From NCBI GenBank assembly GCA_029834535.1, contig JAQMWT010000548.1:62001-126000 (forward strand): a stretch of 64,000 nt of DNA, in the 5' to 3' direction. Position numbers and translations under genes: made by a program. Below the pieces are notes generated by a model. It did not search any database and was not told the DNA's origin. It worked only from the letters and a program-made list of their open reading frames with translations. Source of the stretch: Chrysophaeum taylorii (taxonomy: Eukaryota > Sar > Pelagophyceae > Pelagomonadales > Pelagomonadaceae). Shown piece after piece: positions 54,601-64,000 of this stretch (its first letter is position 1; every line of letters starts with the position of its first letter).

Positions 54601-57600
54601 AGAGCGTCCTCGACAAAGCGATCAGTGACACTGGCATCACCGATCTTCGATATTGGACATATCCCTGTGCAGCAGGTAGAAACCGCGTCGTATTTCGTTT
54701 GGATTGTCCGACGTCACAAAGGCCGCTATTCGTCTGACGGGCTCGAACATGGCCACGTGGAACAATATGAGGACGCGAAAGGACATACGATAGACAACAA
54801 TGGTCGGTATTGTTGGGTCGCATTTTTCGGGCGTGATGCTCTCTCAGATCCAAACTGTGGAACTGCATCGTCACCCAATATGATAAGTTGCTCGAAGAGC
54901 TGCAAACCTTGTCATCCTCCCGCTGCAGCGTCGTTGCTCTTCGCGTTGAACCTAAACGTGTTTCATTCGCGGCGCTCGCAGGTCCGAGCGGCAAGTACTC
55001 TTACTTATCGCTCGACCGCTACGCGCTCGTTGGCATCGGCTCGTGTGACGACTGTACGTGTTCGTGGAACGCCGACAATCTGGATTTGGTATCAATCGTC
55101 AACAGGCCCAATTGGACGATTTCTTTCCGACACCGGCATAGATTCGTCGCTTCATGACGATGTGTCCGATTGCGAGTTATGTGCGTTTCGCTTTCCTTGG
55201 TTGAGACTTCCAAGTGTTATTCAGCATAACCTTCCTTAGGTCCTGCGGGCAAGTTCGGGGACACGGTCGCTGCGAGAACGTGCACTCTGTGCCCTGCTGG
55301 TGACTTCCATTGTCACTTAACATCCTGGTTGGGTGGCAAAAAAGAAAGCAGCATTTACATCGCACAGGATCATTTGCGTCTGAGGCTGGGAGTTTCTTTT
55401 GCGCTTCGGCTGAACCGGGCCAATATCTGCGTCAAACTCAATTGTGCGCTCCCTGTTCCAACTGATTTCCGCGCAGGCCGCTACGTCAACGCTTCTGGCG
55501 CAAGCGAGCAATTCGATTGCGACGCTGGAAAATACTCGGTTGGAGGCGCGAGTGAATGTTCTGAATGTGAAATCCAGGGTCGGAGGAGATCACTTCCTCG
55601 ACATGACTTGGCGCAATATCAGGCCAGCCTGGTGAATATCAGCCCTTGAGAGGGCAAAGCTCATGCTGGTAGCTGCTTTCGCGAGGTACGCTGATATCCA
55701 GTCTAGGTTGGCGTCGCCTGGGCACATCGTGAACATTTCTGGGTCCACGAACCAATCTTTGTGTTATGGAGGGACGTATGCTGCTGGGTCGGCGAACACC
55801 AGATGCGTACCGTGATGTCCCGCGTCAAAAAAATCAAAAAACAGGAGACTCCAAGAGCGCGATCTGGCGCAGGTGTTCTCTTGGGTCCTTCAACAACGAA
55901 CTCGCCAGAGCGGCGTGCAGGTGCTTTCGCAGCCCCTCCATGAACGGACGATGTGAACAATCAAACGTAGGATTTGCCCGAGCCCTTTGTCAACAACACT
56001 GGTTGGGAGCACGGCTTGCGAGGCGTGCGAGGTGCGCGTAAGCCACGCACACTTCTACACAGCCGTGAACACAGGCGTCCTACTACTGGGACTCGGTGCA
56101 CTACGCTAGCCACGAGCAGCAAGACGAGGCACAGTGTACCGAGTGCTGTTTACGATGCCATGATGCCTGTCCTGAGGACGACGACGCGTGTCACAATTGT
56201 GACGATTGGCACGCGGTTACCCTTGAAACATATCCTGTCAACCGAGGGTATTGGCGCGCGACGTCGTTGTCGACGAAGGTCTACAAGTGTGAACTCAGCG
56301 ACGCTTGCGTCGGAGGCAATGGCACGCGAACGGACTCACAGTGCAGTCCTGGCCACCGTGGTGCTCTTTGTGGCGCGTCGTATTCACTTCTAGCACTTGG
56401 CTTTTCCTCACTGAAATCATCTAGGGGCATGTCGCTCGGGTTTCTATCTGTCGCCGCTCCGGAACAAATGCGTGTGTGCCAAAAGTTAGGCATCATCGCG
56501 AATATCGCCATGACCTCAGGTAAAATGCGGACCCGCAGTAAGCGCCGTCTGCTCTGTTGGCAACATCATCGTTGTTTCGCTCTTCGTTGTTGTTGTTTGC
56601 TGCGTCCTCGCACGTAGGTGCGGGCTGTATGTCGCATGTTCACGCACGGTGATCAACATCTTAACTGATCGCTTCGACATCTGGAGCTGCGCCGAAGGGA
56701 CTTTCGAAGAGTACAAGGAGGAAAAGAAAGGCGACGAGAGCGCCGCAGCGCGCAAACGGCGAGATCTCTACCGATCATTCATGACCAAGCTGAAGATCGT
56801 TGTCGCATGTTCCCAAATTGCTTCATCAGTAGTCTGGACTATGCCGCATGTGCAGTTCCCGGAAATCTTCGAGATCATCCTCGCGACGAGCAGTGCGTCG
56901 GGTCGCAGTGTCGAAATCAAACACGTGTTGAGGCCTGAAAACATTTAACGCTCCAATAAGCTGAGTTGGCGGCTTGCTTTAGGTTGGGTCTCGGTTTCTT
57001 GGAGCTCGGATCATTCGATTGCTTTTGGCACTTGTCGTATATCTACAAAATTGCCCTGTTTGTCGCCTTTGTTCCGTTTTCGGTTGCGCTTGTTATCGTA
57101 GCAGTCTACACTTTCACGGTAATACGCTTGAATCTGGGCCACCACGAAAATTTAGATATTCGCAAAGAGCGCGCGACGTCGATGGCTACGTATTGCTTGT
57201 TGGTATTGTTCTACGTCGCCCTGCCGAGTTGGTCGCAGTGTCCGAAGATGTGCTCGGGCATGAAAGTCGATGCGAAAGGTAACAAGGTGTCTTCTCGCAG
57301 GTTGCTCTTCATACACCTTTATATATTTTTCTTGCGCGAAATACGATCGCGGTGTCGGACGGGGCGATCTCAAAGTGCTCATCATGTCACCTGACATCGT
57401 TTGTACTAGCCCAGCCTACCGAGGCTGGCTGTGGTTTGTGGCGTTAATGGTGCGTGCCTTTCGAAAAGCATGCTGTGGTCCTAAAGCCGCCATATTGGAC
57501 AGGTGGTCGTGTGGCCGATCGGCGTGCCACTCTCAATCGCCGTGCTTCTATGGTCGTATCGCTACCGCCTCAATCCGCCGTTGCCAGATGTCCCCAATGA

Positions 57601-58481
57601 TGATTCTTCTGCAGATCAGTTACCTCTTCAAGTAAAAAACGAGGAGCATCAAAAAATAGAAATTCGCAATAAAGATGAAAAGCTGCGCCGTCTCGAGTTC
57701 ATTTATGAGGATATTCGGCCTCGAGCATGGTTCTTCCCGGTATTTGAGCTGGTTCGGCGTGTCTTCCTGTCCGCGGTTCTTTCTATGTGCGACGGAAGTT
57801 GCACGCACGTGCTGCAGCTCGTTCACAGGTTTTATCCTGGCTCGATGAGCCAGGTCGCCGTCGGCCTGCTTGGAGCCTTCGTCTCGTATCGCGCCTTTCT
57901 CTACTACCAGCCATACATCAACGACGACGACAACATTATCAGCGAAATCGCTCAGACTCGTGAGTGCGCACCGCGTGTTGAATGACTTTTTGTTTGCGAC
58001 AGAGCTCGTCCTAATTTACTTTGCTGCCGTGGTGGTATATGCGAGCAAAGAGGCCAAAGAAAAGGACGGCTTGTTTTCGAGTGAAACATTTGGCGCTTTG
58101 CTCGTCGCGATCTACATGTCGTCAATTTTAGTCTCGGCCTGGGTTGTTTCGATCGAGATGTACGGGCGTGTTGAGCTCAAGACTTGCGGTGCTACGATAA
58201 AGGCTGCGTCAGCAAGAGTGAGCGCAGTGGCTAAGGCCAAGTATTTCCAACTTGTCTCGTGTTTTACGTTACCCAGTGCCCAGGATACTGTGTGGGCAGT
58301 CGATGGGACTATGCAAGCTGTGTGGGATAACGAGAATTCCTCGGTAAGTGTTTCCCCGGAGGAGGCTAAATCTTTTCGATCCGATATGTCGCTGCTGGAA
58401 TTGGCGTACGACGAGGTGTGGCAGGAACCCCGCACACAAGACGCCACACCAGACCCCCCAACAAAACCTGAGAGCGACTGA
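51654..58481 (+). CDS. Large surface protein: lectin-like, parallel beta-helix, Cys-rich stem and multi-pass membrane tail (many exons)
   Basis: The first large exon (51654-53312) has a jacalin-like segment (LDAFYLYLVDGRPGFYGNVG, TEYVSGVTQF), then rungs of a parallel beta-helix with N-x-A...GGV repeats (NSAQLGGVAHV, NSAHKGGVISA). Further rungs are separate exons: 53430-53504, 53633-53707, 53830-53904, 54025-54096, then about 54201 onward. Around 56090-56370 is an extracellular Cys-rich module (NRGYWRATS, CELSDACVGGNG, CSPGHRGALCG) like GCC2/EGF-like stems. Downstream exons encode membrane helices (KIALFVAFVPFSVALVIVAV) and the motifs LRRLEFIYEDIRPRAWFFPV and YQPYINDDDNIISEIAQT, spliced at 57959 to a last exon ending 58481. 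The middle (54450-56090) could not be fully resolved. Architecture resembles pectin-lyase-fold plus TRP-like proteins of protists. Role unknown; surface sensing or adhesion is inference. Confidence 0.7.
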
Positions 58482-58821
58482 AGACACCGCCTGCTCAGGC
58501 AGGAGTCGGCCTTAAATTTCGACTTGCGTTGAGTCGATGCCTTCTCCTTCTTCTTCTTCTTCTTAATCTTCTCACCCACAACAAAATTTTATCTCGTGAT
58601 CGGGAGTGTCGGATTATCCTCGCCGTTCGCACGCTGGGTCGCGATTTCCATCACAGCAGGTCAGTGGAAAATCCGGTTACCTGTAAACCTTGAGCTATGA
58701 CCTTAGGGGTATGAAAGCCTAGACGTCCGCACGAGGACGCGCCGATGGCCGACGCTGTGGTTATCAACTGACTCGCGGCGCCTGGGTTGGCCGACCAGGG
58801 TTTTTTATGGCATAGTGGGCA
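58482..58821. other. 3' flank and spacer
   Basis: Includes a CTT run near 58545-58563 and sequence leading into the dispersed repeat. No gene. Confidence 0.5.
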
Positions 58822-59184
58822 CCCTGATCGCCGACTGCGGTTGCGATGGAGGACGGTGCCTCATGAATCCTGAGCCTTGCGAGGGTATCCGCCCTCCCGG
58901 CGTAGGTTGGCACCTATTCGCCTCCCGGGCGGGCCGGTTGGCAGCCGGAACGTTCGCAGTGGGACGGGGTATGGCCGGGGGGCGAAGACGGAAGGTTATC
59001 GACGAGTTGGTTGTCAGTCACATCGCGGACTCCTCGTCGCATGGCGACAAGCTTGATGGTCACTCTCCGCCGACCGACCTTTCGGCGCTCCTCGTCTACA
59101 GGCCCGTGATTCCGGACTGGCACCTGTCGGTCCGGCCTGGCTCCCATGCTCGGGAGAGGTCTGAAGTTAGTTAGTTAGTTAGTG
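58822..59184 (+). repeat. Dispersed TTAG-tailed repeat, copy 2
   Basis: Forward-orientation copy of the repeat at 21165-21522, ending GAAGTTAGTTAGTTAGTTAG. Similarity covers the whole element, starting CCCTGATCGCCGACTGCGG. The roughly 100-residue frame is open here as well. Confidence 0.8.
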
Positions 59185-59818
59185 GGCACATGAATTGGCA
59201 CAAGAAGCACCCCGACATTCAAGAGACCTGCTCGAAGTTGTGCAAGGACCTTTTTGAACACCGCGCAGAGCGCGGCGTTCGTCGGTCGTGTTCGCTGGTA
59301 TCTCGCACGGCGATGGCGATCAACCCACCGCGTAGCGCCTTGACGGGGCTGGGTCTATAAGTCTTTAAAAGTCGACATTCTCAACGCGAGGGCACCAGAC
59401 GGATATCGCTTCCGACGACGTTCTTTCTGCGTGTCGGGTAGCCACCCGAGTTAGCAACAGCAACACGAATGTATGTCCTGGGGGTGAAATGGAGAAGTGC
59501 GGCTCGATGGCGTTCTTGTTGAGCCTGATAATGAAATGGATGCGGACGCGTGCGCCACTCAGTGCAAGGCCACCGGAAATCATCGCATTGGCAGAATTCT
59601 AGTTCATCGCGTTTCGCAGAACCGCCGCACACACTCTTTACTCGTCGATCACGCCAGATCCCCGCGCCCATCCATTCACTCACTCACGAGGAGGCCGCTG
59701 GCCCATCTAGCTTTCTATTATGTCTCGCGCGTGTTTGGTGTTGATGCGTCGAATAATCAAGGCTTTGTAGTTTCGAATCACTGGCGACGCGCCTTTAAGG
59801 GAAGGGGTGCATACGAGG
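59185..59818. other. Spacer, no supported gene
   Basis: A 56-codon frame beginning at 59188 (MNWHKKHPDIQETCSKLCKD) is the only protein-like stretch, too short to assign and adjacent to repeat sequence, so it may be a transposon scrap. Otherwise nothing. Confidence 0.4.
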
Positions 59819-61562
59819 TCAGGGTGGCGCCGCTGGTTCGGTCGGTTGGGCATCGGGTTGGGGGAGAATGCTGGCGTCGACGGGGCTGGCGTCGACGGGG
59901 CTGGCTCGGAGCGCGTAGACGCGACCTGAAGGCGCGACATCGAGCGCGCGAAAAAGTGGAGTCAGTACGCACGTTCGTCGGCGCGGAGAATCTCGAAATC
60001 GTAGTTTGCGACCTGCGGCGGGGAAAATGAGCGCGAGCGAGCAGGCGAGGCAAAGAGAGATACGAATACGTGGTCGCCGGTGGCAGGTATTTCGCCGGCG
60101 TAGTAGCAAACAAAGCCGGCGGCCGTGGTGACGTCGGGGATCGCGTCGACGTCGACATCCTCGGCATCGATTTCGAGGCTACGATATCGGTCGGGGAGCG
60201 AGACATCCAAAAAACTTACGCGGAGACGAGGGCGTCGATGGAGGCGGTACCCCTAACGTGAAAGGTGCTGTCGAGGTCGTTGCGGAGAATGTCGTCGGCG
60301 TGGTCGAGCTCCTGGTCGTCGTCTTCGTCGTAGATTTCGCCGACGACGAGCTCGAGGATGTCCTCGAGTGTAACCATACCGGCCGTACCTCCGAACTCGT
60401 CGACGACGATGGCCATATGAACGCGCCGGCGGCGCATCTCCTCGAGGACTTTCCAGGCCGGCATGGTCTCGGGGACAAAGTAGGTGGGCTCGCAGCACTC
60501 CTTAATAGTTGCCTCGAGGAGGAGAGGGCGTTTCGCGGAGGAGGTCGAGGACTGGACGAAATCGAGGAGCTTCTTGGCGTTGACGACGCCGACGATGTTG
60601 TCGATTTCGTCGTCGTACACGGGGATGCGCGAGTGGCCGGTCGCGTTGACGAGGCGCAGCAGCGAGAGCATCGTGTCGTTTTGTTCGAGCGCCTTGACCT
60701 CGACGCGCGGTCGCATGATCTCGCTGACTCTCGTGTCCTGAAGATCCAGGACTCCCTCGATCATAGTTCCTTCGAGACTCTCGATCCCGCCAGACTTGGT
60801 CGCGCCGCCCACGATGAGCCGGAGCTCTTCCTCGGAGACGGCCGTGCCGACGCCCTCCAACCGCACGCCAAAAAGATGCTTCAACGCGTTCTTGGCCGTC
60901 TTGGAAAAGAGGGAACCGACGGGCCCGAGGACGAGGGTCATCGCGTTGACCGTGGGCGCGAGGATCCTCGCGATCCGCTCGGCGTTGTTGACGCCCATCG
61001 CCTTGGGGAGCAGCTCGCCGAAGAAGAGCGTGAGCGCCGTGAGGGCCGCGGTCGCGTACGCGAAATGACGCGGCGAACCGTCGCAAAGCGGACCGGCGAC
61101 GCTCGTGAATATGGCCGTGCTGCACACGTTGCAGCACGTCGTCGCCACCAGGATGGCCGTCAACGCTCGCGTGATGTCGAGGTCCAGCATCGCGAACGGC
61201 GACCGCGGGCCCTCCTCTTCGGCAAACTCCTTCACCTTCCACGGGTACAGCGTCGTGATCGCGACCTCGGCCGCGTGGAGCATCGCGCTGCACACGAACA
61301 ACGCCCCGAACGCGGCGACGCGCCGACCGACCCACACCCCCTCCAACGACGATGCGCCGACGCTCTCCACGATGGCGGCGCCGACCATGGTGGTCGTCGT
61401 CGTTCTTGTTCTTGTTCTTGGCCCTCGAACAACGACAACCCCAGCGGACGCGTCGCGCAATCGCGTCACATGCGCCGGGACCACCGCGAATCCGTTCGCG
61501 CACTGGCCGGCCAACAACCACACGCCCACGAATCTTCTGAGCGGCGGCGGCGGCCTCCTCAT
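59819..61562 (-). CDS. CNNM/CorC-HlyC-type transporter with DUF21, CBS pair and C-terminal domain (four exons)
   Basis: Exons 60220-61562, 60064-60178, 59973-60012 and 59819-59925 (introns 41, 51 and 47 bp); the sum is exactly 535 codons, 534 residues. The N-terminus looks like a signal or targeting sequence (FVGVWLLAGQCANGFAVVPA). A DUF21 membrane domain follows (about 75-230, with FFGELLPKAMGVNNAERIA), then a CBS pair (IMRPRVEVKAL, GHSRIPVYDDEIDNIVG, HMAIVVDEFGGTAGMVTLED) and the CorC C-terminal domain rebuilt by splicing (FEILRADERRVYALR). Homologues act in magnesium, cobalt or sodium transport at plasma, mitochondrial or plastid membranes. Confidence 0.92.
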
Positions 61563-62050
61563 CGCGATTGAGTGAGTTCACTCCCTAAGGCTTGTTGTAA
61601 TAATAAGGACCACCATCGTGTCTGTCGTCAATGACTCCGAAAGAAACCCTCCTGTTGTACTTGAAGTTATTATTATTACAAGTGCAGGCCAGTAAGTTCA
61701 CCTAGTCCCAATCTCTCACCCCAGCATTTTCACCCCGTTAAGTTCACCTAGTCCCAATCTCTAACCCCAGTAAATTCGGTGTAAACCCAATCTCTTTAGT
61801 TCGGCGTAAACCCACACCCACTCACCCCACTCTCCTTTGAGCTCGTCGCTCTCACCCCCGCCAATCTAAGCTGCTTTGATCCGCACACGCCGCTAAGCTT
61901 TGAGTTCACTCTAAAAGCCCCAGTAAGTTCGCACTTGGTCTCAGTAAGTTCACCTGGTCACTAAGTTCACCTAATCCCAATCTCTAACGCCAGTAAGTTC
62001 ACCTGGTTCCAGTAAGTTCACCCGGTCCCAGTAAGTTAACCTATAGTGCG
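61563..62050. repeat. Cluster of short AGTAAGTTCACC repeats plus a segment shared with the 9-kb unit
   Basis: From about 61685 to 62045 variants of CAGTAAGTTCACCTGGTCCC and CCCAATCTCTAACCCC recur about ten times, irregularly. Inside it, 61800-61915 closely resembles 2335-2445 of the tandem unit, including CTCACCCCCGCCA and TCTAAGCTGCTTTGATC. No coding signal. A TATTATTA tract lies near 61669. Confidence 0.7.
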
Positions 62051-62072
62051 CGTGTAGACGCCGGGAGGGGGC

Positions 62073-62645
62073 TTATCGGTATTGCGCAGCACGTGTGGGG
62101 TAGGGTGGAGTCGTCGACCCAGAAGAGGATATCCTCGGGGTTGCCGATCGACAGAGAGCCACGTAGAGCTGCACGTGGCAGAAGACGGGCTTCGCCAAGA
62201 GGACGCCGACCTCGCGGGGCGTCTGGCCCTGGCTCTTGGTGATCGTTTGGCGTCGGCGGGCCTTAAGGGATACAGGTTGGAGGAGCCTCGGTGACAACGG
62301 CACGATCGATCATGTATCTGGTACCGTTGCAGTGGCCGTGCGACGGGTCGAGGTTGCGAAGACTTTAAGTCGCGATCAAAGTCAGCATGCCGTTGGTTGT
62401 CGGGGAGTTCAAAACTCGACTGTAAAGAGCGAGGCGTCGTCTTCCGACCCAGCCTAGTCAGCCGAAAAGAACTCCGACGCCTCGTCTCCGGGAAAAAAAG
62501 GCCGCGGTCATGCGCGCGTTGTCAGCATCGACAACATCGTTTCGACGGGGCGTGAGAATGGCGCGCCGAAAGAGCCGCCGCGGGTCGTGGAAATAGTCTG
62601 CGAGGTCGCCGTAGACGGCTTGGAGGATCACTGTCTGGCTCGCGG
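62073..62645 (-). pseudogene. PIF1/Helitron-type helicase C-terminal relic
   Basis: Reading leftward: LQAVYGDLADYF, RAILTPRRNDVVDADNARM, then after a break LRNLDPSHGHCNGTRYMIDR, and RQTITKSQGQTPREVGVLL with QLYVALCRS. These match in order the C-terminal motifs of PIF1-like helicases as found in Helitrons. The frame is interrupted at least twice and the N-terminal helicase motifs (Walker A, B) are missing, so this is a dead fragment. It abuts the tail of dispersed repeat copy 3. Confidence 0.75.
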
Positions 62646-62655
62646 GCCAACCTGA

Positions 62656-62973
62656 TCTAACTAACTAACTAACTTCAGACCTCTCCCGAGCATGGGAGCC
62701 AGGCCGGACCGACAGGAGCCAGTCCGGAATCACGGGCCTGTATACGAGGGGCGCCGAAAGGTGGGTCGGCGGAGAGTGATCATCAAGCTTGTCGCCATGC
62801 GACGAGGAGACCGCGATGTGACTGACAACCAACTCGTCGATAATCTTCCGTCTGCGCCCCCCGGCCATACCCCGTCCCACTGCGAACGTTCCGGCTGCCA
62901 ACCGGCCCGCCCGGGAGGCGAATAGGTGCCAACCTACGCCGGGGGGGCGGATGCCCTCGCAAGGCTCAGGATC
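62656..62973 (-). repeat. Dispersed TTAG-tailed repeat, copy 3
   Basis: Third copy, reverse orientation, tail at 62656-62673. It is shorter at the 5' end than the others (similarity stops at about 62973, after GGCTCAGGAT), the kind of 5' truncation typical of target-primed reverse transcription. Confidence 0.8.
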
Positions 62974-63555
62974 CTTACCCTAAATCGAGGGACAACAGCG
63001 GCTACGTAGCTACGGCACCGTCGCCGGCCTCGTCTTTGGTGCCTTCGGTGAGGCCAGCGCGGCGTGCCACGCTCTCGCCCAAACATGCGCAGAGCGCATC
63101 GCTGCGCGAACCTGGGTGGCAAGCGGCTGCGCCAACTTCACAGAGGCAAAGGCGGCCCAAACTCGCCGCATCTACCGTGAGTGGGGGATCGCCAACGCAT
63201 TAGGCCGGGCTCGCTGTGCCCTCACCGCCCTCACCCATGTCGCCGCCTCGGGGAACCCCACCCAGGCCGCCCGATCGCAGCAGGACGTCACCCTTCGTCG
63301 CACATACGTCCGGCGGCAGCACGCGTACGACCTACGGGCGGGGCCCGTCCTCTCTTCGCCTGCCCCACGCCTCGGCGATGACCCCGACTATTTCCCGCGT
63401 ACTTATCTCCGCCCGTCAGGCACATCCCTCATACCCCACAAACCCACCCACATCCTTCATGCTCCCCACACACACCCCCCTCTTAGCAGTCGACATTTAA
63501 AGACAAACAGACAAACAGACAAACAGACAGACAGACAGACAAACAGACAAACATC
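62974..63555 (+). mobile_element. Possible LINE 3' end with AAACAGAC tail
   Basis: The + strand reads GLVFGAFGEASAACHALAQT and RRIYREWGIANALGRARCAL, resembling the C-terminal end of protist LINE ORFs, followed by a non-coding 3' stretch and a tail of CAGACAAA/CAGA repeats at 63500-63553. The RT itself is absent. This is a moderate-confidence reading based on composition and tail. Confidence 0.4.
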
Positions 63556-63674
63556 TGTCGATTAGTAGTTAGGACAAGGAGGAGGAGGAGCACTCAAACT
63601 TCCAAACCCTCCAACTTCTTTACCCTCACGCCCAAGCTACCCTCATTACCCTCGCACCTCCTAAACCCCCGCAC

Positions 63675-64000
63675 CTAGGCGGGTGGGGCGAGGAGGGGAA
63701 GGACCGGCTCTTCGTTGGAGAAAACCGACGCGAGCGCGTCGACGATAGCATCGAGGGCCGCGATGTCGCCAATGCTCAGCTCCTTGATGTAGACGGGCGA
63801 CAAATGGCCGCCGGGGAGGCGCACGGGCGCCCCCCTTGCCCCGACGGCGCCGACAAAGTCGGTTGTCGAGTCGAGGTCGTCGTTGTCGAAGGAGAGGAAT
63901 CTGGTGGGGCAGGCAGCGCCTCTTCTTAAAATGTCGAGGGTGTCGGAGGGCGACGGCGCGACCTCGATACCCGCCATGGTGGCGCCGGCGATGACCACGT
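63675..64000 (-). CDS. DUF1350-family protein, C-terminal part (cut by window edge)
   Basis: The last 107 residues read APSPSDTLDILRR, TRFLSFDNDDLDSTTDFVG and APVRLPGGHLSPVYIKEL, matching the end of the DUF1350 alpha/beta-hydrolase-like family (SPSPxxTLxLI, LIKFRNDDIDET, LPGNHLTP). The family is found in cyanobacteria and plastid-bearing eukaryotes, which is the main hint that this organism is an alga. The 5' part lies beyond position 64000. Confidence 0.65.
   Translation of the reverse strand, partial: VVIAGATMAGIEVAPSPSDTLDILRRGAACPTRFLSFDNDDLDSTTDFVGAVGARGAPVRLPGGHLSPVYIKELSIGDIAALDAIVDALASVFSNEEPVLPLLAPPA

Noticed and set aside
1-64000. tRNA or rRNA genes
   Set aside because: I saw no cloverleaf with canonical A and B box spacing or rRNA-like conserved blocks on reading through, but a covariance-model scan was not possible.

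Overview
This is nuclear DNA of a GC-rich eukaryote. Most genes carry very short spliceosomal introns (about 33-61 bp, many with GTGCG or GTGAG donors), and the protein families are eukaryotic. A DUF1350 fragment at the right edge belongs to a family known from cyanobacteria and plastid-bearing lineages, so a microalga is my best guess. I cannot place it further.

Left part (1-19085) is a head-to-tail tandem array of an 8,987-8,988 bp unit: two whole periods and a third copy cut off inside a gene. The copies differ at only about twenty positions by eye. Each full unit carries three recognisable meiotic chromosome genes: a HORMA-domain protein (Hop1/HORMAD type, +), a small shugoshin-like protein (-), and a five-exon RAD51/DMC1-type recombinase (+). 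The last two are divergent across about 230 bp. The rest of the unit is mostly non-coding, including about 2.4 kb of old, degenerate satellite-like repeats with a period near 0.7 kb. A tandemly amplified meiosis cassette is the most striking thing in the window.

19.1-21.7 kb is a decayed non-LTR retrotransposon (LINE) that ends the array, followed by a dispersed repeat with TTAG tails and a microsatellite.

22-50.5 kb is a compact, gene-dense stretch: a 2OG dioxygenase fused to an ILEI/FAM3-like domain, a TPR-methyltransferase, a membrane-anchored unknown, a double-PLAC8 protein, a small membrane protein, a sialidase, a MARCH6/Doa10-like ubiquitin ligase, an alpha/beta hydrolase, a JmjC-like protein with a possible CutC-like tail, mannose-6-phosphate isomerase, acyl-CoA dehydrogenase, a CmcJ/AsaB-like oxidoreductase, a SET protein, a zipper-containing unknown, a dynamin fused to a PDZ domain and, divergently, a second PDZ protein.

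51.6-58.5 kb holds one large multi-exon gene for a parallel beta-helix surface protein with a Cys-rich stem and a multi-pass membrane tail. Its beta-helix rungs are encoded by 72-75 nt exons that appear to be separated by 6-nt microexons. 58.8-63.6 kb is repeat-rich (two more TTAG-tailed repeats, a PIF1/Helitron-like helicase relic, a possible LINE end) around a complete CNNM/CorC-type CBS transporter gene. The window closes in a DUF1350 gene.
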